Positions 1 through 13,500 of a stretch of 64,000 bases of DNA are shown here, in pieces (the first letter of the stretch is position 1; each line of letters opens with the position of its first letter). Source of the DNA: Paracyclopina nana (Eukaryota; Arthropoda; Copepoda; Cyclopoida; Cyclopettidae); contig JAGUCH010000005.1 in assembly GCA_019096065.1 (NCBI GenBank), positions 6,076,001 to 6,140,000 of the forward strand. Direction: 5' to 3'. The position numbers and the translations under genes are program-made. The notes beneath the pieces were generated by a model. The model saw nothing but the letters and a program-made list of their open reading frames with translations. It was not told the DNA's origin and ran no database searches.

Positions 1-81
1 CAATTTTTTAGGTTAAAAATCCGATAATGATGGGACAACCTGTAACCGCAATTGTTGATTGATCGACAGCCTTTCACTCAC

Positions 82-3000
82 GTCATAGTGCCTTTTAAAG
101 TCCTCTTTGAGCCATTCGAAAACATCCTCACTTCCGAGGAGGGCGAAAACACACTGGTCGAGATAAGAACACTGGCCTCCCCCGAGGCCAGAAACGTAAT
201 GGATATTCACAGGAATCTCCCAGACTCCTGGGAACGACTTGGTGGGACAAGAATTGATCTTGCATTCGTGGGGAATGGCAAAGTCGAGGGTGTAGGGCCA
301 AATGGGCTGATCTGTGGGCCTCGTGCTTATGGAGCTGTCCCAAAGGAAATTCGACTCAATCAAGGCCTGAAATAACATTGTGATGGATGCTGCATAAGTG
401 CTATCCCACGCACAGGCATTATATTGCTTTCTCGATATATATAGAATGGATTTACGTGAAAGGGTAAGAATTATGGACTGTTTGCTTGCCATGTGGCCAA
501 AAGCAGAAAACCTCAGCAATTGCTTAAACCGTAAAATAAATAAACTCGTGTTTGCTCTGCTGCATCTTCCACTGTATGATTACTTTTTCCACTATGAGTA
601 TAACTGTTGTGGCACACATTTGCTTTCTTCCCCTTTATTTTTATATCTGCCAGCTTTACTCCATCGGCAAATTCACCTCAATAATTATGACGGTCATCTA
701 ATACTGTATACAGCAACTATTTTTTGCAAAGTGATCATCTTGTGCAAAGTATTGTCGTGAGAATGAGCCAATATTGCTTAAAAGCACGATTGCATTATTT
801 GTTAAACATTATAAAGTTGCACCAATTTGGATTTTTAAAAACCTGCAAGTATATTATGCAAATTGTATTGAATTTGCTTTTTCAGTGCGATATTTATGCT
901 AAAGGCCAGGTGAACGCAAGCCTAGTTTGCTGACTTTAGCTCAACATTTTCACAAAAAAATAACATCACCTGGTTCGCAATAAAGCACAGCAACAGATAA
1001 TCCGATTACACCTTCAAGCAAATCTGGCTTGGTTATCACATAAGTATTATGACAAAAAACAACACCCGCACATATTATGCAGCTGAATACAGCTTCGCAA
1101 ATACGAGATGCAATTGCATGCATATCTTTGGTTTCAGTTCCCAAAGCTGATTTTAAATGCCAAAGGTCATAAATTACGATTATGCATTCATTATTGTAAG
1201 AAATAGCAGGTGGAAAAATACCAAACCTGGAACTGCTCGTTGAATCCTGGCTTGAGTGAAGGCGCCCTGACGCCAAGAATATCTTTGGCAGGAATATTAG
1301 CCAGGTCTGCCAAGTATTTCCTCATTCCTTCCAATTCCTCTTTCCAGATGGTGACGTTTTCGTACTGGAGATTACGGCCCGTAACGGATCCGACTGCAAT
1401 CTCGTTGCCTCGGTGGTACAACTCTTCGATCATGGCGTAGTTGTTGTAGTCGTTCTGCACGAAAAATGTGCCACGAATGGGACACTCGCTGCCCGCCCCA
1501 TGTTTCGTCTGTGAAAAATGACCGCTTTTTACTGAATGCAGAACGTACGCGATGAAAAATGACGCAAGTCTTGCTGCTACGAAAGCACCAACTGCAACTA
1601 TTATCATCCTGCACTACAATGTATACAGCTACCTTAGACCATCAAGCTACCAGGAAATGCTACTTTTCAGAGGCATCTTCAACGCAATTGATACCACAGC
1701 ACTCAAACTGTTGATGCTTGAGCCGCAGCAGTCATCTAAAGCATCCGGCTTTCTAATAATTTCAATTTAGAAAGCACACTATGTGAAATTGAGGGGGATT
1801 GCTGGTACATTTCACCATTAAAATGATAAAATTATGAAGGTGTGAAGAGGGCCTTCTTTATAATTGTTTGAGCCTGATAAGTTCCCTAAGGTGAAAAACA
1901 GCCGCATTGAAATATTGCTAAAAGAGTGGTGCATTTCGCCTCGATCCTCTTAATTTTCTCACCTTCAAAAGTGCATCGTACAAGAGGAAATTGTTCAAGT
2001 TGACAGCGCCATCAAAGGTGAGCATGATGAGCTGAGGATAATTCTTGGCCTCTGTGTCCAAAGGCCCAGTTTCGCCGTGCTTGGAGCAATAGCAGAAAGG
2101 CAGCTGGCACTCCTCGAGGTCGCACTCCTTGACCTCGATGACGACCTCCTCTTTGACAACAGGCTCCAAGGGGCCGCACTTTGCTTCATTCTTGTAAGTG
2201 CAAAATCTGCAACATAGTATTCCAGCATATGAGAGAAATTGTGCATCACTACGCAAGATGCATTTCTTGTGAAATCATCAGCCACTTGGCACCAAACTCC
2301 GATCAGAGTCAGCAATACGATGTGGCTTTCTAAATCTCCTTATCGAACAGTCCATTATTGTCCTGTTCATGTAAGCCTTTAAAATTCCCACGGAAAATGC
2401 GCAGAAAATTGTCGTGAGACAAGCTCGAAAAGAGTCTTCACCTGATGCAAAAAATCGGATCGACTTAAGCACACTTCAAAGTAACCACTCAATCAATAAC
2501 CTAATAATATGAATATTTTTCAGACTCTAAACCAACAAAAGTGAAAAAAAAACTTTTCAAACCGGAAGGAAAAGGCTTATTAAAAGGTGTAAACAATTGC
2601 CCATAAAAACGCTGCTCGGACCCAAGCTGAACTCGTTGCTATGCAACCAGCTGCATATTTTTTTCCTTTAAGGGCATTATTTGCACACATGAACGGGGCA
2701 TAAAATTGAAGCGGCGAGGAGGAGCTGTTACTCATCGCATATTGAAAGCCAGGGAAAATGTACTAGTGTGGTACGTAGCACAATTACGATGCTAATGATA
2801 TTACACATGCATGAATAAAATCCAGCCATAGTAGCATCAACGTACTTTTTCTCGTCGTCCCAATAGAGGCCATTGGGGCAAAAGCTTCGATGAGCAGCTC
2901 CATCGGTGGAGCAGATGTAGAACCTCCGACAAGTGCACGGATCCGCATAGTTGCCACGATTTTCAGGACACACAAAAGTGCAGTTCTTCTCCTCCTCATT

Positions 3001-3691
3001 TTCCTCATCACTTTGAGACTGGCAGTCAGATATCCACGTCAGGAAAGCGAAAAGGATCAGCCACAGCACTAATGCTCCTAAAAGAACACTTTTTGTAGCA
3101 TCAGTGTGTAAAAACGGAGGTTAGCCCCTTAAACAACAATATATAGCACAACTTTGGAGCTGACAGCCCTTACTTTTTTATGCGGTGTTCATCTACTGCT
3201 TTTCTGATTTCGTGAAACACGTGCTCCACTATCTACCATATTCAAACAATGAAAATCAACTGACTTTTTTAAAATGGATATAAATGGAATACATGTAGAT
3301 ATTACGACATTACGCAAAATTAATTCAAAAGTAAGCATAGAAAGCTATAATTTTCAATTTATGCTGGCTGTGAATGCTAATTTATGATACGACGCTCCCC
3401 ATTCAATGCAAACTTTTGCGTACAGCACTTTTGGGTTGATATATAGAAAAACTTGGATTTCGTGGGCATAAATTCAAGAATGGGGCGACGCTTTTAAGCT
3501 ATGTACTATGTACGCGCGCGCGCGCCTACGAAATAGTGCACCATAAATAAAAGTTTTTGACATCTAACGCCGGCAATCTCCTGAATGCTTTCCTTCCTGT
3601 TCTCGACTTTTATGTGTGGCATATTAGAGGCAAAAAAGTGCAAGGCTAACCAGATCCAAATCAGGTTTTTACTGCCAAAGGTCATTTCCAT
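82..3691 (-). CDS. Chitin deacetylase-like protein, CDA4/5 type (partial, 3' end outside window)
   Basis: Five exons joined in phase: 3673-3691, 2846-3077, 1963-2206, 1227-1508, 82-366 (354 codons in the window). A GTGAGT donor follows 82, so the gene continues past the left edge. The N-terminus is a signal peptide (LVLWLILFAFL). A peritrophin-A (CBM14) chitin-binding domain follows, with Cys-rich CPENRGNYADPCTCRRFYIC, and its last Cys is supplied by exon 3 (KKFCTYK). The polysaccharide deacetylase (CE4) domain begins at LPFCYCSKHG and includes LMLTFDGAVNLNN-like, CPIRGTFFVQNDYNNY, GVRAPSLKPG, IWPYTLDF, CPTKSFPGVWEIPVN and SYLDQCVF blocks. Family members act in the extracellular cuticle or peritrophic matrix. 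There is no LDLa domain, which fits CDA4/5 rather than CDA1/2. The metal-ligand positions are altered (TFDG; GSVTG where HxxxH is usual), so catalysis is doubtful. The 19-nt first exon is the least certain part. Confidence 0.85.
2601..2715. repeat. Dispersed repeat, copy 1 of 2
   Basis: This stretch in CDA intron 2 shares an extended block with 26752-26882. Both contain AAAACGCTGCTCGG, then CCAAGCTGAACTCGT, and further on a matching TTTTTCCTTTA / CATGAACGGGGCAT-like tail. The spacing is the same in both copies with scattered substitutions, as expected of an old interspersed element. No terminal inverted repeat or target duplication was identified. Confidence 0.6.
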
Positions 3692-4440
3692 TTTATGAAG
3701 CTGCTCCAGAGCTGCTCCAGAGCAACAAGGGCAATAACAATTTTAGTGGGGCAAATAAAACCCTGCATAGTGCAGCAGTATATACTACTAATGCGATTAG
3801 GTAGTAAAAAAGATGCAGTTTCCTGTGATGAGGACTTACTTTTTCCAGAAAACATGGTCGACGTGTTGTTGTGCTCTTAACAGGGCCACAATCTGCTGTA
3901 GCGCCACGAGTAGCACTCAGGTATTGTTTTCTCTCTTGGAGACCAGGACAAGATGAGATAAGAAGGGACCTTGCAGCATAAAATTGAAAATTGACCTGGA
4001 GCGCGAGTTGGGCTACTATATACCAAAGTTCCGGAATCTTTGGCTGGACTATTGTACTACTACCTCGATACAGCCTGATCCAGAGAATTTTAGCACATGA
4101 CCAGATCGTGATCACCATTATCCGAATCAGCCTTATTTGCTGATCTGCTGATTTCTGGCTTAAAGTTGAGGAGTTCATCTTTTTTTCGCCTTGATGAACA
4201 AGAATTTTTTCTGTAAATACATAATTGCCTTTAAAGGCAGATTTTCCCAACAAATTGGCGTAGCATTCTAATAATTTTAAGCTGAATGGGACAAGTAAAA
4301 GTTTTGGCAAAAGTTTTTTGCAATGAAGCAAGTTGATCTATGCATGGAAACTTTGGACATATTGCTGGTAATATCCAAGATCAAGAATTATTCCAATGCA
4401 AATTATATACTAAAGAAAATCGTGAGTTTTCATATCATCT
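3692..4440. other. Intergenic region between CDA and MFSD8
   Basis: This interval lies upstream of the CDA start and downstream of the MFSD8 polyadenylation signal. It holds a 212-codon open frame on the minus strand (3693-4331) with no recognisable domain, no splice logic and an unremarkable composition, judged to be chance. No promoter element or RNA gene was recognised. A (CG)n run at 3513-3525 lies in the adjacent CDA intron. Confidence 0.5.
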
Positions 4441-4446
4441 TTTATT
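4441..4446 (-). terminator. Polyadenylation signal of MFSD8-like gene
   Basis: An AATAAA hexamer on the minus strand lies 130 bases after the stop codon of the MFSD8-like gene. Confidence 0.5.
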
Positions 4447-4575
4447 ATTCCACACATTGCGCTATTTGCTTCTATCTTTGAGCCAGCGTTTTGCTCTGTG
4501 TGAGTGTGAAAGGGGGAATGAGCACGATTTTGCCGCAAAAAGTCCATGTATCTCGCAGCGAGGAAAAATAGGCCA

Positions 4576-7500
4576 TTATTCAGGAGTTTTGACATCGCCG
4601 ATCATTGCAATGTCATTGTTGGCTGGTGGCTCCTGCCAAATGCCTTTCCATCCTTTCCAGAACTTGAGCTGCTCAATTATCGGCATTCCCTGAATCATCT
4701 GGTCATAAGGGACTAATTGTCTGTAAGCTACTGTGGTGACAATGAATGAGAGGCCCAGGCTGGAAGCCACAATGCCAAAGAGGTACCAAGTACCCAGTTC
4801 TTGGTAAATGTAAGACACAAAGACTGGTCCAACAACTCGAGCCAAACTTCCTGAAGTTGTGAGCAGACCCATCCAGAATCCCTAAAAGAAGAAAGCAGAA
4901 GTACAGCAGCAGCAGCAGCAAAAATTCCCAGCTTTCTACCATGCTGCTACTTTGTAGCAAGCTATATGCTACAAGGTGTATGCTTCACGGGTGTCTTATA
5001 CAGGACATGGCTGAAATCCAGCTTAATTTGGGGGGGCCATTCTCAAGATTTATCATTTTCTGCTACATTTGTGCTTCTGCAAGACACAACTTTTTTCCTT
5101 CTTCTTCTGGCTCTAATGCAATGCTTGCACTGAGCTTATTCCACAGCCGTGCTACAAAGAAACCAGTGATGCTCAACAACATGAAAAGTTTCCATTGAAA
5201 AAGCTTGTGACCGTCAGACAGAGCAGCTAACAAATTGCTATTGAGGATGCGTTTTGTTTTGATTCGCTAATGCGCAGCAGCAGCGTGCACCGGAAATGTA
5301 AACAAACAACGCCACGTGGTCCGATTTGTTATTCTAAATTGTGAACGTCTTAAATGTTATTACCCCCTCGCTGTAACTTTTAAACATTTTTGAGTGACGA
5401 AATGCAGCACATCAGGCAGAGTCTGTGTGTAGAAGTACTCACTTGGGGAATAGGTCCTAAAACTTTGCTGAAGAGAGCACCGCAAAGAGCCATACAAAAT
5501 GGATAACTGAAGAGGGATAATACATAGCCAACCATGAATTGGGTCACCGTAATTATGGGTATTTCCGAACACCACCAATATGGGCAGGCGATAAGGCCAA
5601 CCACGGCTGCAAAAGAAGATCACTTAAAAATGGTGAGAAATTTTATCAGTGGCCAATGAAGCATGTTCAATTTATGGAAATTGAATTTGCAACATAGGAG
5701 GAAAGTTTGAGCCGAGGAAACTTTTCTAGTTGGTAAGCAAAAAAATGCCGTTGAGCCAAGTTGATCTTTCTGGTGAGCACGAAGGGGGGCACTTGAATTT
5801 CCATCCATGAAAGGCTTCAACAGCATGAACAAATGTCAACAAACAAGGTGTTACTGTAAACATTTTTCAAATTTCCTTTTGGGATACAAAAAACCAGCAT
5901 TGAAAGTCTGAGGAATTTTGGGGCATTTGTGTACTTTAGAGAAAAATCTCTATTTGTGCAAAATGTTGCACCACAAAAAAAAGGAGTGGTGGGCATAAAA
6001 AAGTCGTAAACGAGTATGCAGCCACAACTCACAACGCAGTGTGAGCCGATTTGACTAGAAAACAATATTGGCAGCATGGTTGTGGAAAAGTGCAATTTGC
6101 AATGCGACAACACGCAGCATTGTGCAAAAAGCATCACTCACTGCAGAAAGCTAATTTCGTCAGCAGCAGCAAGCCTCTTGCTTGTCAAAACTTTTTTAGC
6201 ATCTTTTCACCCTTGCTTCAGCAAGGTATCAGAGCATCCAGAACAGAAGCTACTTAAAGAAAGTTAGCTAATGCAATAAACTCTGAAAAAACACACACCA
6301 CCGTCAGGTCTGTGTAATACTAATATGAAAGTAGACGAAAAATGGCAAAAGTACTGTACCTCTGGAATCTGGCTGCTCAAGATCTTGCTGAAGGCTGGAG
6401 ACGTTTGTGGAAATGGTGTATGGGTACTCGTTGCCCATTGGAAGCATGACCAGTTTGCCAAGAATCATTGGAACGACACCAGCAAAGAGGAGGAGAAATC
6501 TTTCGTCGAACTTCTTTGACAAAGGGCCGATAGTCGCGAAACAAAGGCCACTTAGGACTCCACCAACAGCCATTGTGATCCCCAGATACAAGATGGCCTC
6601 TTCCTTGGTCCATCCCCACTGATCAATGGCCAAGGGGGTCATGATTCTGCAATGAAAAAAGTTTCCACCCTCAAATGACCAATTATTCCTTGGGTAGCAG
6701 CTCCCTTGGGACTTGGGCTAAATAAAGGCTGAAAATGTGGATTTTCTCCTATTAGCAATTGACATCTAGTTTTTTTTCGCAATCAATTTACTTAGAGTTT
6801 CTGGGGGAAAAAGAAAGTGAAAGCCACCCGGGATTTTTTGACCCACACAATCAATTGATGCTGCCCTTAGACTCGTGTTGGAGGGCCAACACAAATCTTG
6901 GAGGGATTTGTGTAAATATTTCTTTTGAGAATGCAGCATTGAAGTGAAAGCTATAGCAGGAAAATTGATATATCCCCATTCGCACTTTCTTCGCATTTTA
7001 GTGCATGCTCATGAAGGTAAAAGATGGCTACGTCTCACATGCACACACTCACACAAAAAGCAGCCCTCCAATGTTGAGAGTGGTCATAACTCATGCTTAG
7101 CCATTTTTTTAAAGGGCTAATGGAATGAAATGTCACTTTTCGGCTACGTTTACTGCTCCAGCCCTGCACAGTGGAAAAACGACGCGCGCTGTAGTATGTA
7201 TTTGGGCAAGAAATACATACAGCAAAAATAGTACACTTACAATGTAATTACTGCGAAACTTTTGGGGGCATAAATTATTCCCGACATCTTGCCATTTAGG
7301 TTTGCCAAGTGCATTTTAATAGGAGCAATGTATAGCAGTAGTTAGATACGCCACTGCGGCTACAAAATAAAAGTTTCTCCAAAGTTGGCTACAACTCTGC
7401 TACGCAATTGGCTCCAATATTCTCGTTTTTCGATATATATATATATATATATATGGCCTAATTAAGAAAGGCTCAGAATGTTTGCCAAGGCCAGAGCAAA

Positions 7501-10500
7501 AAATCGAGGCTGCTGACAGATTCGCGCAAAAAGTGACCCTTCTTGCACTCAACATGATTTAATAGAGCGTGGCAAAAAACTGCGCGCAGCAAAAAAATGC
7601 ATTAGCCTCATAAGCCAAATCCTCTTGCAATTAACTCTCTCTTTCTATCCCACTGAAATCAAAGTAAATGTACTATGCAGGCAGAAGGGAGAAGCGAAAA
7701 TATTTGCCTATGCAGTCCTCTGCGACACAGTGCAAGCTCACGCTCGCGCATGTGGGCAAACTTTTGATCTCACTGCGGCATCTACCTTCATCAATATTCA
7801 TTACAACCCGTCTGTGATTTGCCATCATCATCATCTTGAAAGCCCCGTATACTTATAATGGAGTACCATCAATAATACGCCATGCAGAATTGCATTCTCC
7901 GATTAGGGCTGAAAAATGGATTGAGGGCAATGTTGTGCTAAAGACATGAGATATGCTTTGTTATACATTAATGTCCTAACAGGTAAACTGGTAAAAGGCT
8001 ACTAGTAAATGGCTATTTTGTAAAATTAATAAGTAGGTTACTTGGTAAAAGGTTACTAGGTGAAAGGCAATTCGGTAAAAGGCTATTTGGTTAAAAGACA
8101 AATGAATAAGGAGCATAAATTAGGCTGTTTTCATATTGCAGCAAAAAGCAAAGCAAAGGTAAAGAAGCTAAGCAAATGTTCAGCATTTGAAGTAATAATT
8201 CTAATGTTGAGTGACTTTAAGCAATGCAAACCAGTTATGTCCCTCAACATTCAAAAGATGAAACTGCTTTGCTTTAAATGATGAGAGATTGCTTAACTTT
8301 TTACCTTTTCTTATCTTTTTGTGGCAGTATGAGAACAGCCTATTGGCGCAAAGAAACATGGAATGCTTCTAGAATTAAGGCTAAAATCAAAACGCATTTA
8401 AGAAGGAAATATTTTAGTTGAAATTGAATTTTAGTTTCTGCATGGTAGTCCTTCAACAATCATCTTAAGGAAAATAGCCTTTTACCAAGTAGCCTTTAAC
8501 CAAGTAGCCTTTTACCAAGTAGCCTTTTACCAAGTAGCCTTTTACCAAGTAGCCTTTTACCAAGTAGCCTTTTACAAAATAGCCTTGTACCAAGTAGCCT
8601 TGTGCCAAGTAGCCTTTTACCAAGTAGCCTTGTACCAAGAAGCCTTTTACCAAGTAGCCTTTTACAAAGCTGTCTTTTACCAAAAAGATCCAAAAAGTAC
8701 TTGCTAATAGGTTTAGGAAGGTCATAGGTAGCAAGGCAGGCCAAAACTATGATATTAAAATTGCTTTGGCAGCCATGTATGTTCCAATTTTTCAACACAG
8801 TACTTGCTGAGCTAAACCTTTTTGAAGAACTTCAGAGGAGTACCTTTCTGGATGAAAATGAGTTTTGCCTAATACTCGCTCTACAAGGATGGTGCAGACA
8901 AATTGAGTGTCAGAGCAAGTTCTCCCTGAGCAAATGTTTTTGACTCTGTGCGCTGTAGGGACCCAGGGCATTTGGGCTTTCCTTTGCCTGCTTTAGTAAT
9001 GCTAACTAAATGATGCTCTAGCTTTTGCTGTGAGAGAGTTGTAATTTTCTTGGTGGAAGCCTAAATCCCAAACCTGCTATACTACTAAAATTGTATATCA
9101 GCTGGATTAAACAAAATCCTTTTTGCATTAAGTGCCAAACTTGCTCTTGTTTTTTTTTTTTTTTTTTTTTTTTTTGAGGCATGCTTACTGTGTCAGGCTC
9201 TCAAATTGATACTTTAATTACTTTCTAGTGAACTTGCACATGCTGCTAGTGTAGTGGAATATTTGGCGAAATTGCAGAAACTACCAACACAATTTTGCAG
9301 TACATTTGTTTGCTTGAAGTGAGCTAAGGGGGGAAGAAGACAAGACGGAAACTAACTCGCCATAAAAATAATGGCACAAAAGAGCCCTTCTCCTTCTATT
9401 CCATGCTGTGAAAATTGACGCAGTAAAACCAGTGGCAAAAAACCTCTGAGTATTTCGCTCATTTTGTTTCCTTGGATACTGGCTCCTTTTTTAGCCTATT
9501 CAGCTCTACCGCACACATTTTGTATAAAGCAGCCCTCGCTACGCTCGGCCGGAAATTTTTTGTTGGGGGCCTAACTTTTGCCATTACTATACTATATGCA
9601 GCTGAAAATGATGCAAAGTTTCAATATGCCCTTTGATCGTGGCAGCTGGCATTTGCATTATTATAGGGGCACGTACGTCTCAACAAGGACAAAGTTGAAC
9701 AAGAAGGCGAAGAAGTTGTAGGTGGAGGCCACGGTTGCCACCATGTTTGGCAATTGCCTCTTTCCTGCTGTGGAGGAGGCAGTTGGATATTTCTGCAAGA
9801 GTTGCCCATCCACCACGGAAATGGATGAGAATTGCATCAATAACTCCCTGGGATGTGGCCTTTTCAAAGGCTGAGGGTCTGACTTGATGTTCTCCTTCTG
9901 CTCCTCCAGGCAAGAGTGCTCAACAAAAATCCCAGGCATGAAAAGGACGAAGGCCAAAAGACCAGTTGAGGCGCTCACCCACCTAAAATCAGGGATAGAA
10001 AGAGATTTAGCATCTGCTTTCATGCCACCAAAAAAGGGGATGCTTTCAAATTTTCCATACCTACAATATATTAGAATTGCTGACCCCGCAGGCTCGGGCT
10101 AGCAAAGCTTCACTCGGATTTTCCATTTCAAAATCCTCTCTCAGCTACTTAAAGGGTCGGTTTTTATCTTCCTGCTCTCTACGTAAATAAACATTTCATG
10201 ATAAACGATAGATTAACGTAAAGTCTTGAACGTGGGAATTATATGAGCCAGTTGAAAACTATGGAAGAGTAAGAACAAGGCTGAAAAATTGGAAAAAATG
10301 GGGATTTGGGCCCATAAAGTAAGCCAGCACCAGGATGAAGTGCATTTCTCTCTAAAAAAAATGGCGGCAAAAGCTTAGGGATATAGCACTTTTTATGCCC
10401 CTTTCCAAGCAGCGGCAGCAACAGCAGCTCGAAATTCCATTTTACCTGTTACTCTTCTGGATGTATAGTGTAGTGGAGAAACTGGCTCAAATCAGGCGCT

Positions 10501-13500
10501 GGGTCTGAGTTAATTAAAGGATTTTCTGGCCTTTGTTCGGGCTCCTACCACACTATACCAATCGTTTTCAAGGGCCAATGCTCCAATACTCATTACTTAC
10601 GTGACCACATGGGTCTAGAGTATCGAGTGAGAAGCCTCAAGGGAGACCACACAACAAAACATGCTACTACAGCTCTTCTCCTTTTCGAATTTCATACCCA
10701 TGCATAGAGCTCTAATGCTGCACGTGGCGCGCGGTATAGCAGGAAATTGCTACCAGGGAATGTGAGAAACTGATGAGCTTTCGAACGAGTGTATGTGCCA
10801 CTATACGTACGTAAGGGGATAAAATAGGCAATAACCATAAAGTTAGTACATATAACTATACGTTGCACACATATGACGATGCTATATAGGTTAAGGTGCG
10901 CTTCGCCATTTCATTTTGCCATTTCTCAAGAAGTGCTTTCGTGAATGTCAATTAAAAGGCCGCACAATGTCCGGAATGTGTAAATGTCCGAAATGGGTGA
11001 ATGTCCAAAATGGATGTAAGGCCAAAATGTACTATTGTCAAATTGGGCTAATGTCCTGAATGGGCAAGTGTCCAATATGATGTTTGTGTGTACAAAAGTG
11101 GGCAAATGGGCAAAATGGCCAAATGGCCAAAATGGGCAAATAGCAAAAATGGGCACATGGCCAAACTGGCCAAAATGCCAAAAAATAGCAAATGGCCAAA
11201 ATGAGCAAACGGCCAAAACGGCCAAAATGCCAAAATGGGCAAATGGCCAAAATGGGCAAATGGCCAAAAGTGGGCAAATGGGCAAAATGAGCAAATGGCC
11301 GAAATGGGCAAATGGGCAAATGGCCAAAATGGGCTAATGGGCAAAATGGACAAATGGCCAAAATGGGCAAATGGTCAAAATGGGCACATGGCCAAACTGG
11401 GCAAATGGCCAAAATGGGCACATGGCCAAACTGGCCAAAATGCCAAAATGAGCAAATGGCCAAAATGGCCAAATGCCAAAATGGGCACATGGCCAAACTG
11501 GCCAAAATGCCAAAATGAGCAAATGGCCAAAATGGCCAAAATGCTAAAATGGGCACATGGCCAAACTGGCCAAAATGCCAAAATGAGCAAATGGCCAAAA
11601 TGGGCAAATGGCCAAAAATGGGCACATGGCCAAAATGGGCACATGGCCAAACTGGCCAAAATGCCAAAAAATAGCAAATGGCCAAAATGAGCAAACGGCC
11701 AAAATGGCCAAAATGCCAAAATGGGCAAATGGCCAAAATGGGCAAATGGCCAAAAGTGGGCAAATGGGCAAAATGAGCAAATGGCCGAAATGGGCAAATG
11801 GGCAAAATGGGCAAATGGCCAAAATGGGCTAATGGGCAAAATGGACAAATGGCCAAAATGGGCAAATGGTCAAAATGGGCACATGGCCAAACTGGGCAAA
11901 TGGCCAAACTGGGCAAATGGCCAAAATGGGCACATGGCCAAACTGGCCAAAATGCCAAAATGGGCACATGGCCAAACTGGCCAAAATGCCAAAATGAGCA
12001 AATGGCCAAAATGGGCAAATGGCCAAAAGTGGGCAAATGGCCAAAATGGGCAAATGGCTAAAAGTGGGCAAATGGCCATAATATAAGCAAATGACAAAAT
12101 TGGGCAAAATTTCTTCATGGGCTTATGGCCATCATTCAAAAAAGTACTTGCAGAAAAATAAGCGCAAAATCACAAAATAAATGCCAAAAAAGGTGCTCTA
12201 TAATGACAATAATAAAAAAGAGGCAAAACTAAGTAAGAAATTGTGCCAGAGCCAGACATGCTCCACTTAGTACAGCTACTAAATATGGAGCTAGATTAAC
12301 CCCAGCAGAAAAAAAGTTGGTAGAGAGAAGTATGAAATTAGAAAAGTTGAAGAAAAATTCAGCAGCTGGGCCAGATGGCGTCCCAGACGAGCTTTTTTCG
12401 CAGCTAATTTCGCGCATAACGAGCAAGCCGCGGGTAGCCTAAGAAGCAAGATTACCTAATGCTAATTTCTTATCTAAATTCCAGCAGAATAATGCTCTTT
12501 TCAGCAATGCGCTCTTCATCTACGAAATTCCAATATTTTAGATTTTCTGATAAAAATATTCAAAGAAGTGATGCCCATTAACTAAACTGTATTATCAGTC
12601 CCTAAAGCTGACTTAATATTTATTTGTATCCAGCGCTGGAACTCAAAAACGGGCTGACAAATCAAGTAAATAGCAAAAAGAGGATGGTTAAAAATCGAGT
12701 GATGCTTTACGAGCCCGAGCCTGCGAAGTATGTAATTTCACGAGGCTTAAGCGAAAAGCCGAGATTGAAAAATGGACGGAATTCTTACCCCGTGGCAGTG
12801 TACATGTCAATCACAAAGGTGGACTTTTTCACGATATACCCAGTTTCGCCGAGCGGGGTGAGCGCGGCCTGAAAGGTGGGCCCGAGGACAAAGCCGAGTG
12901 TTTGGAAAAAGGACAGCAAGGCTATGTGGGTCGTCCTCTCTGACTCGTAGGTGGCCTTTGCGATGTAGGATCTGCTGGCTGCGTTGATGCCAGTTCCGAT
13001 TCCCACGACGAAACGTGCCAAAAACATGGCGTACATCCTGGCCGTCTCGATGGAGCCCACAGTGGTTGGCACCACTGCGATCGTCGCATAAAATACATTG
13101 CCGAGGCAAAATGTGACGCAGCAGAACATTGACACCAGCCGGATGCTGTTCAATTTGTCAGCGAGGAATCCGAAAAGGGGCGAAAAAAGCATCTGACCCG
13201 CAGCATCAGCGGCCACCACGAATCCATATTGCTCCAGAGAAATGGTATAGTCCAGCTGAAAATATTCAATATCAATTTAAGAGTGAGCCGAGTAAAAAAT
13301 TTCCCGCCCGAGCGCCAGCGAGGAATGTATAATTTCACATCAAGGCGGTTTCCAATGTTGGAAAATAATAAGGCTGATGTTTTTTATTTGGCCTACTTTT
13401 GCAACGGGATTTCCGCGCAGGAAAGACATTACAAAAGTATTTCCTCCGTGAATTTTGCCCGATTTCTGCTTTTTACCTCTTGTAAGTACGGCCAGACGCC

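Noticed and set aside
13..81. Extension of the CDA frame to a stop codon at position 13
   Set aside because: A consensus donor GTGAGT directly follows the conserved RHYD, and the extra residues do not match the family. The gene more likely continues off the window.
3693..4331. 212-codon minus-strand frame upstream of CDA
   Set aside because: No recognisable domain or supporting splice sites, and composition is typical of random open sequence.
8465..8798. Minus-strand open frames with a repeated Val-Lys-Gly-Tyr-Leu pattern
   Set aside because: The 15-bp unit is a multiple of three, so the array stays open in several frames. It is the foldback-element array, not a structural protein.
11038..12086. 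Long open frames on both strands (up to 332 codons) across 11-12.1 kb
   Set aside because: They are translations of the ~17-bp minisatellite. The same short peptide repeats in several frames, with no other sequence.
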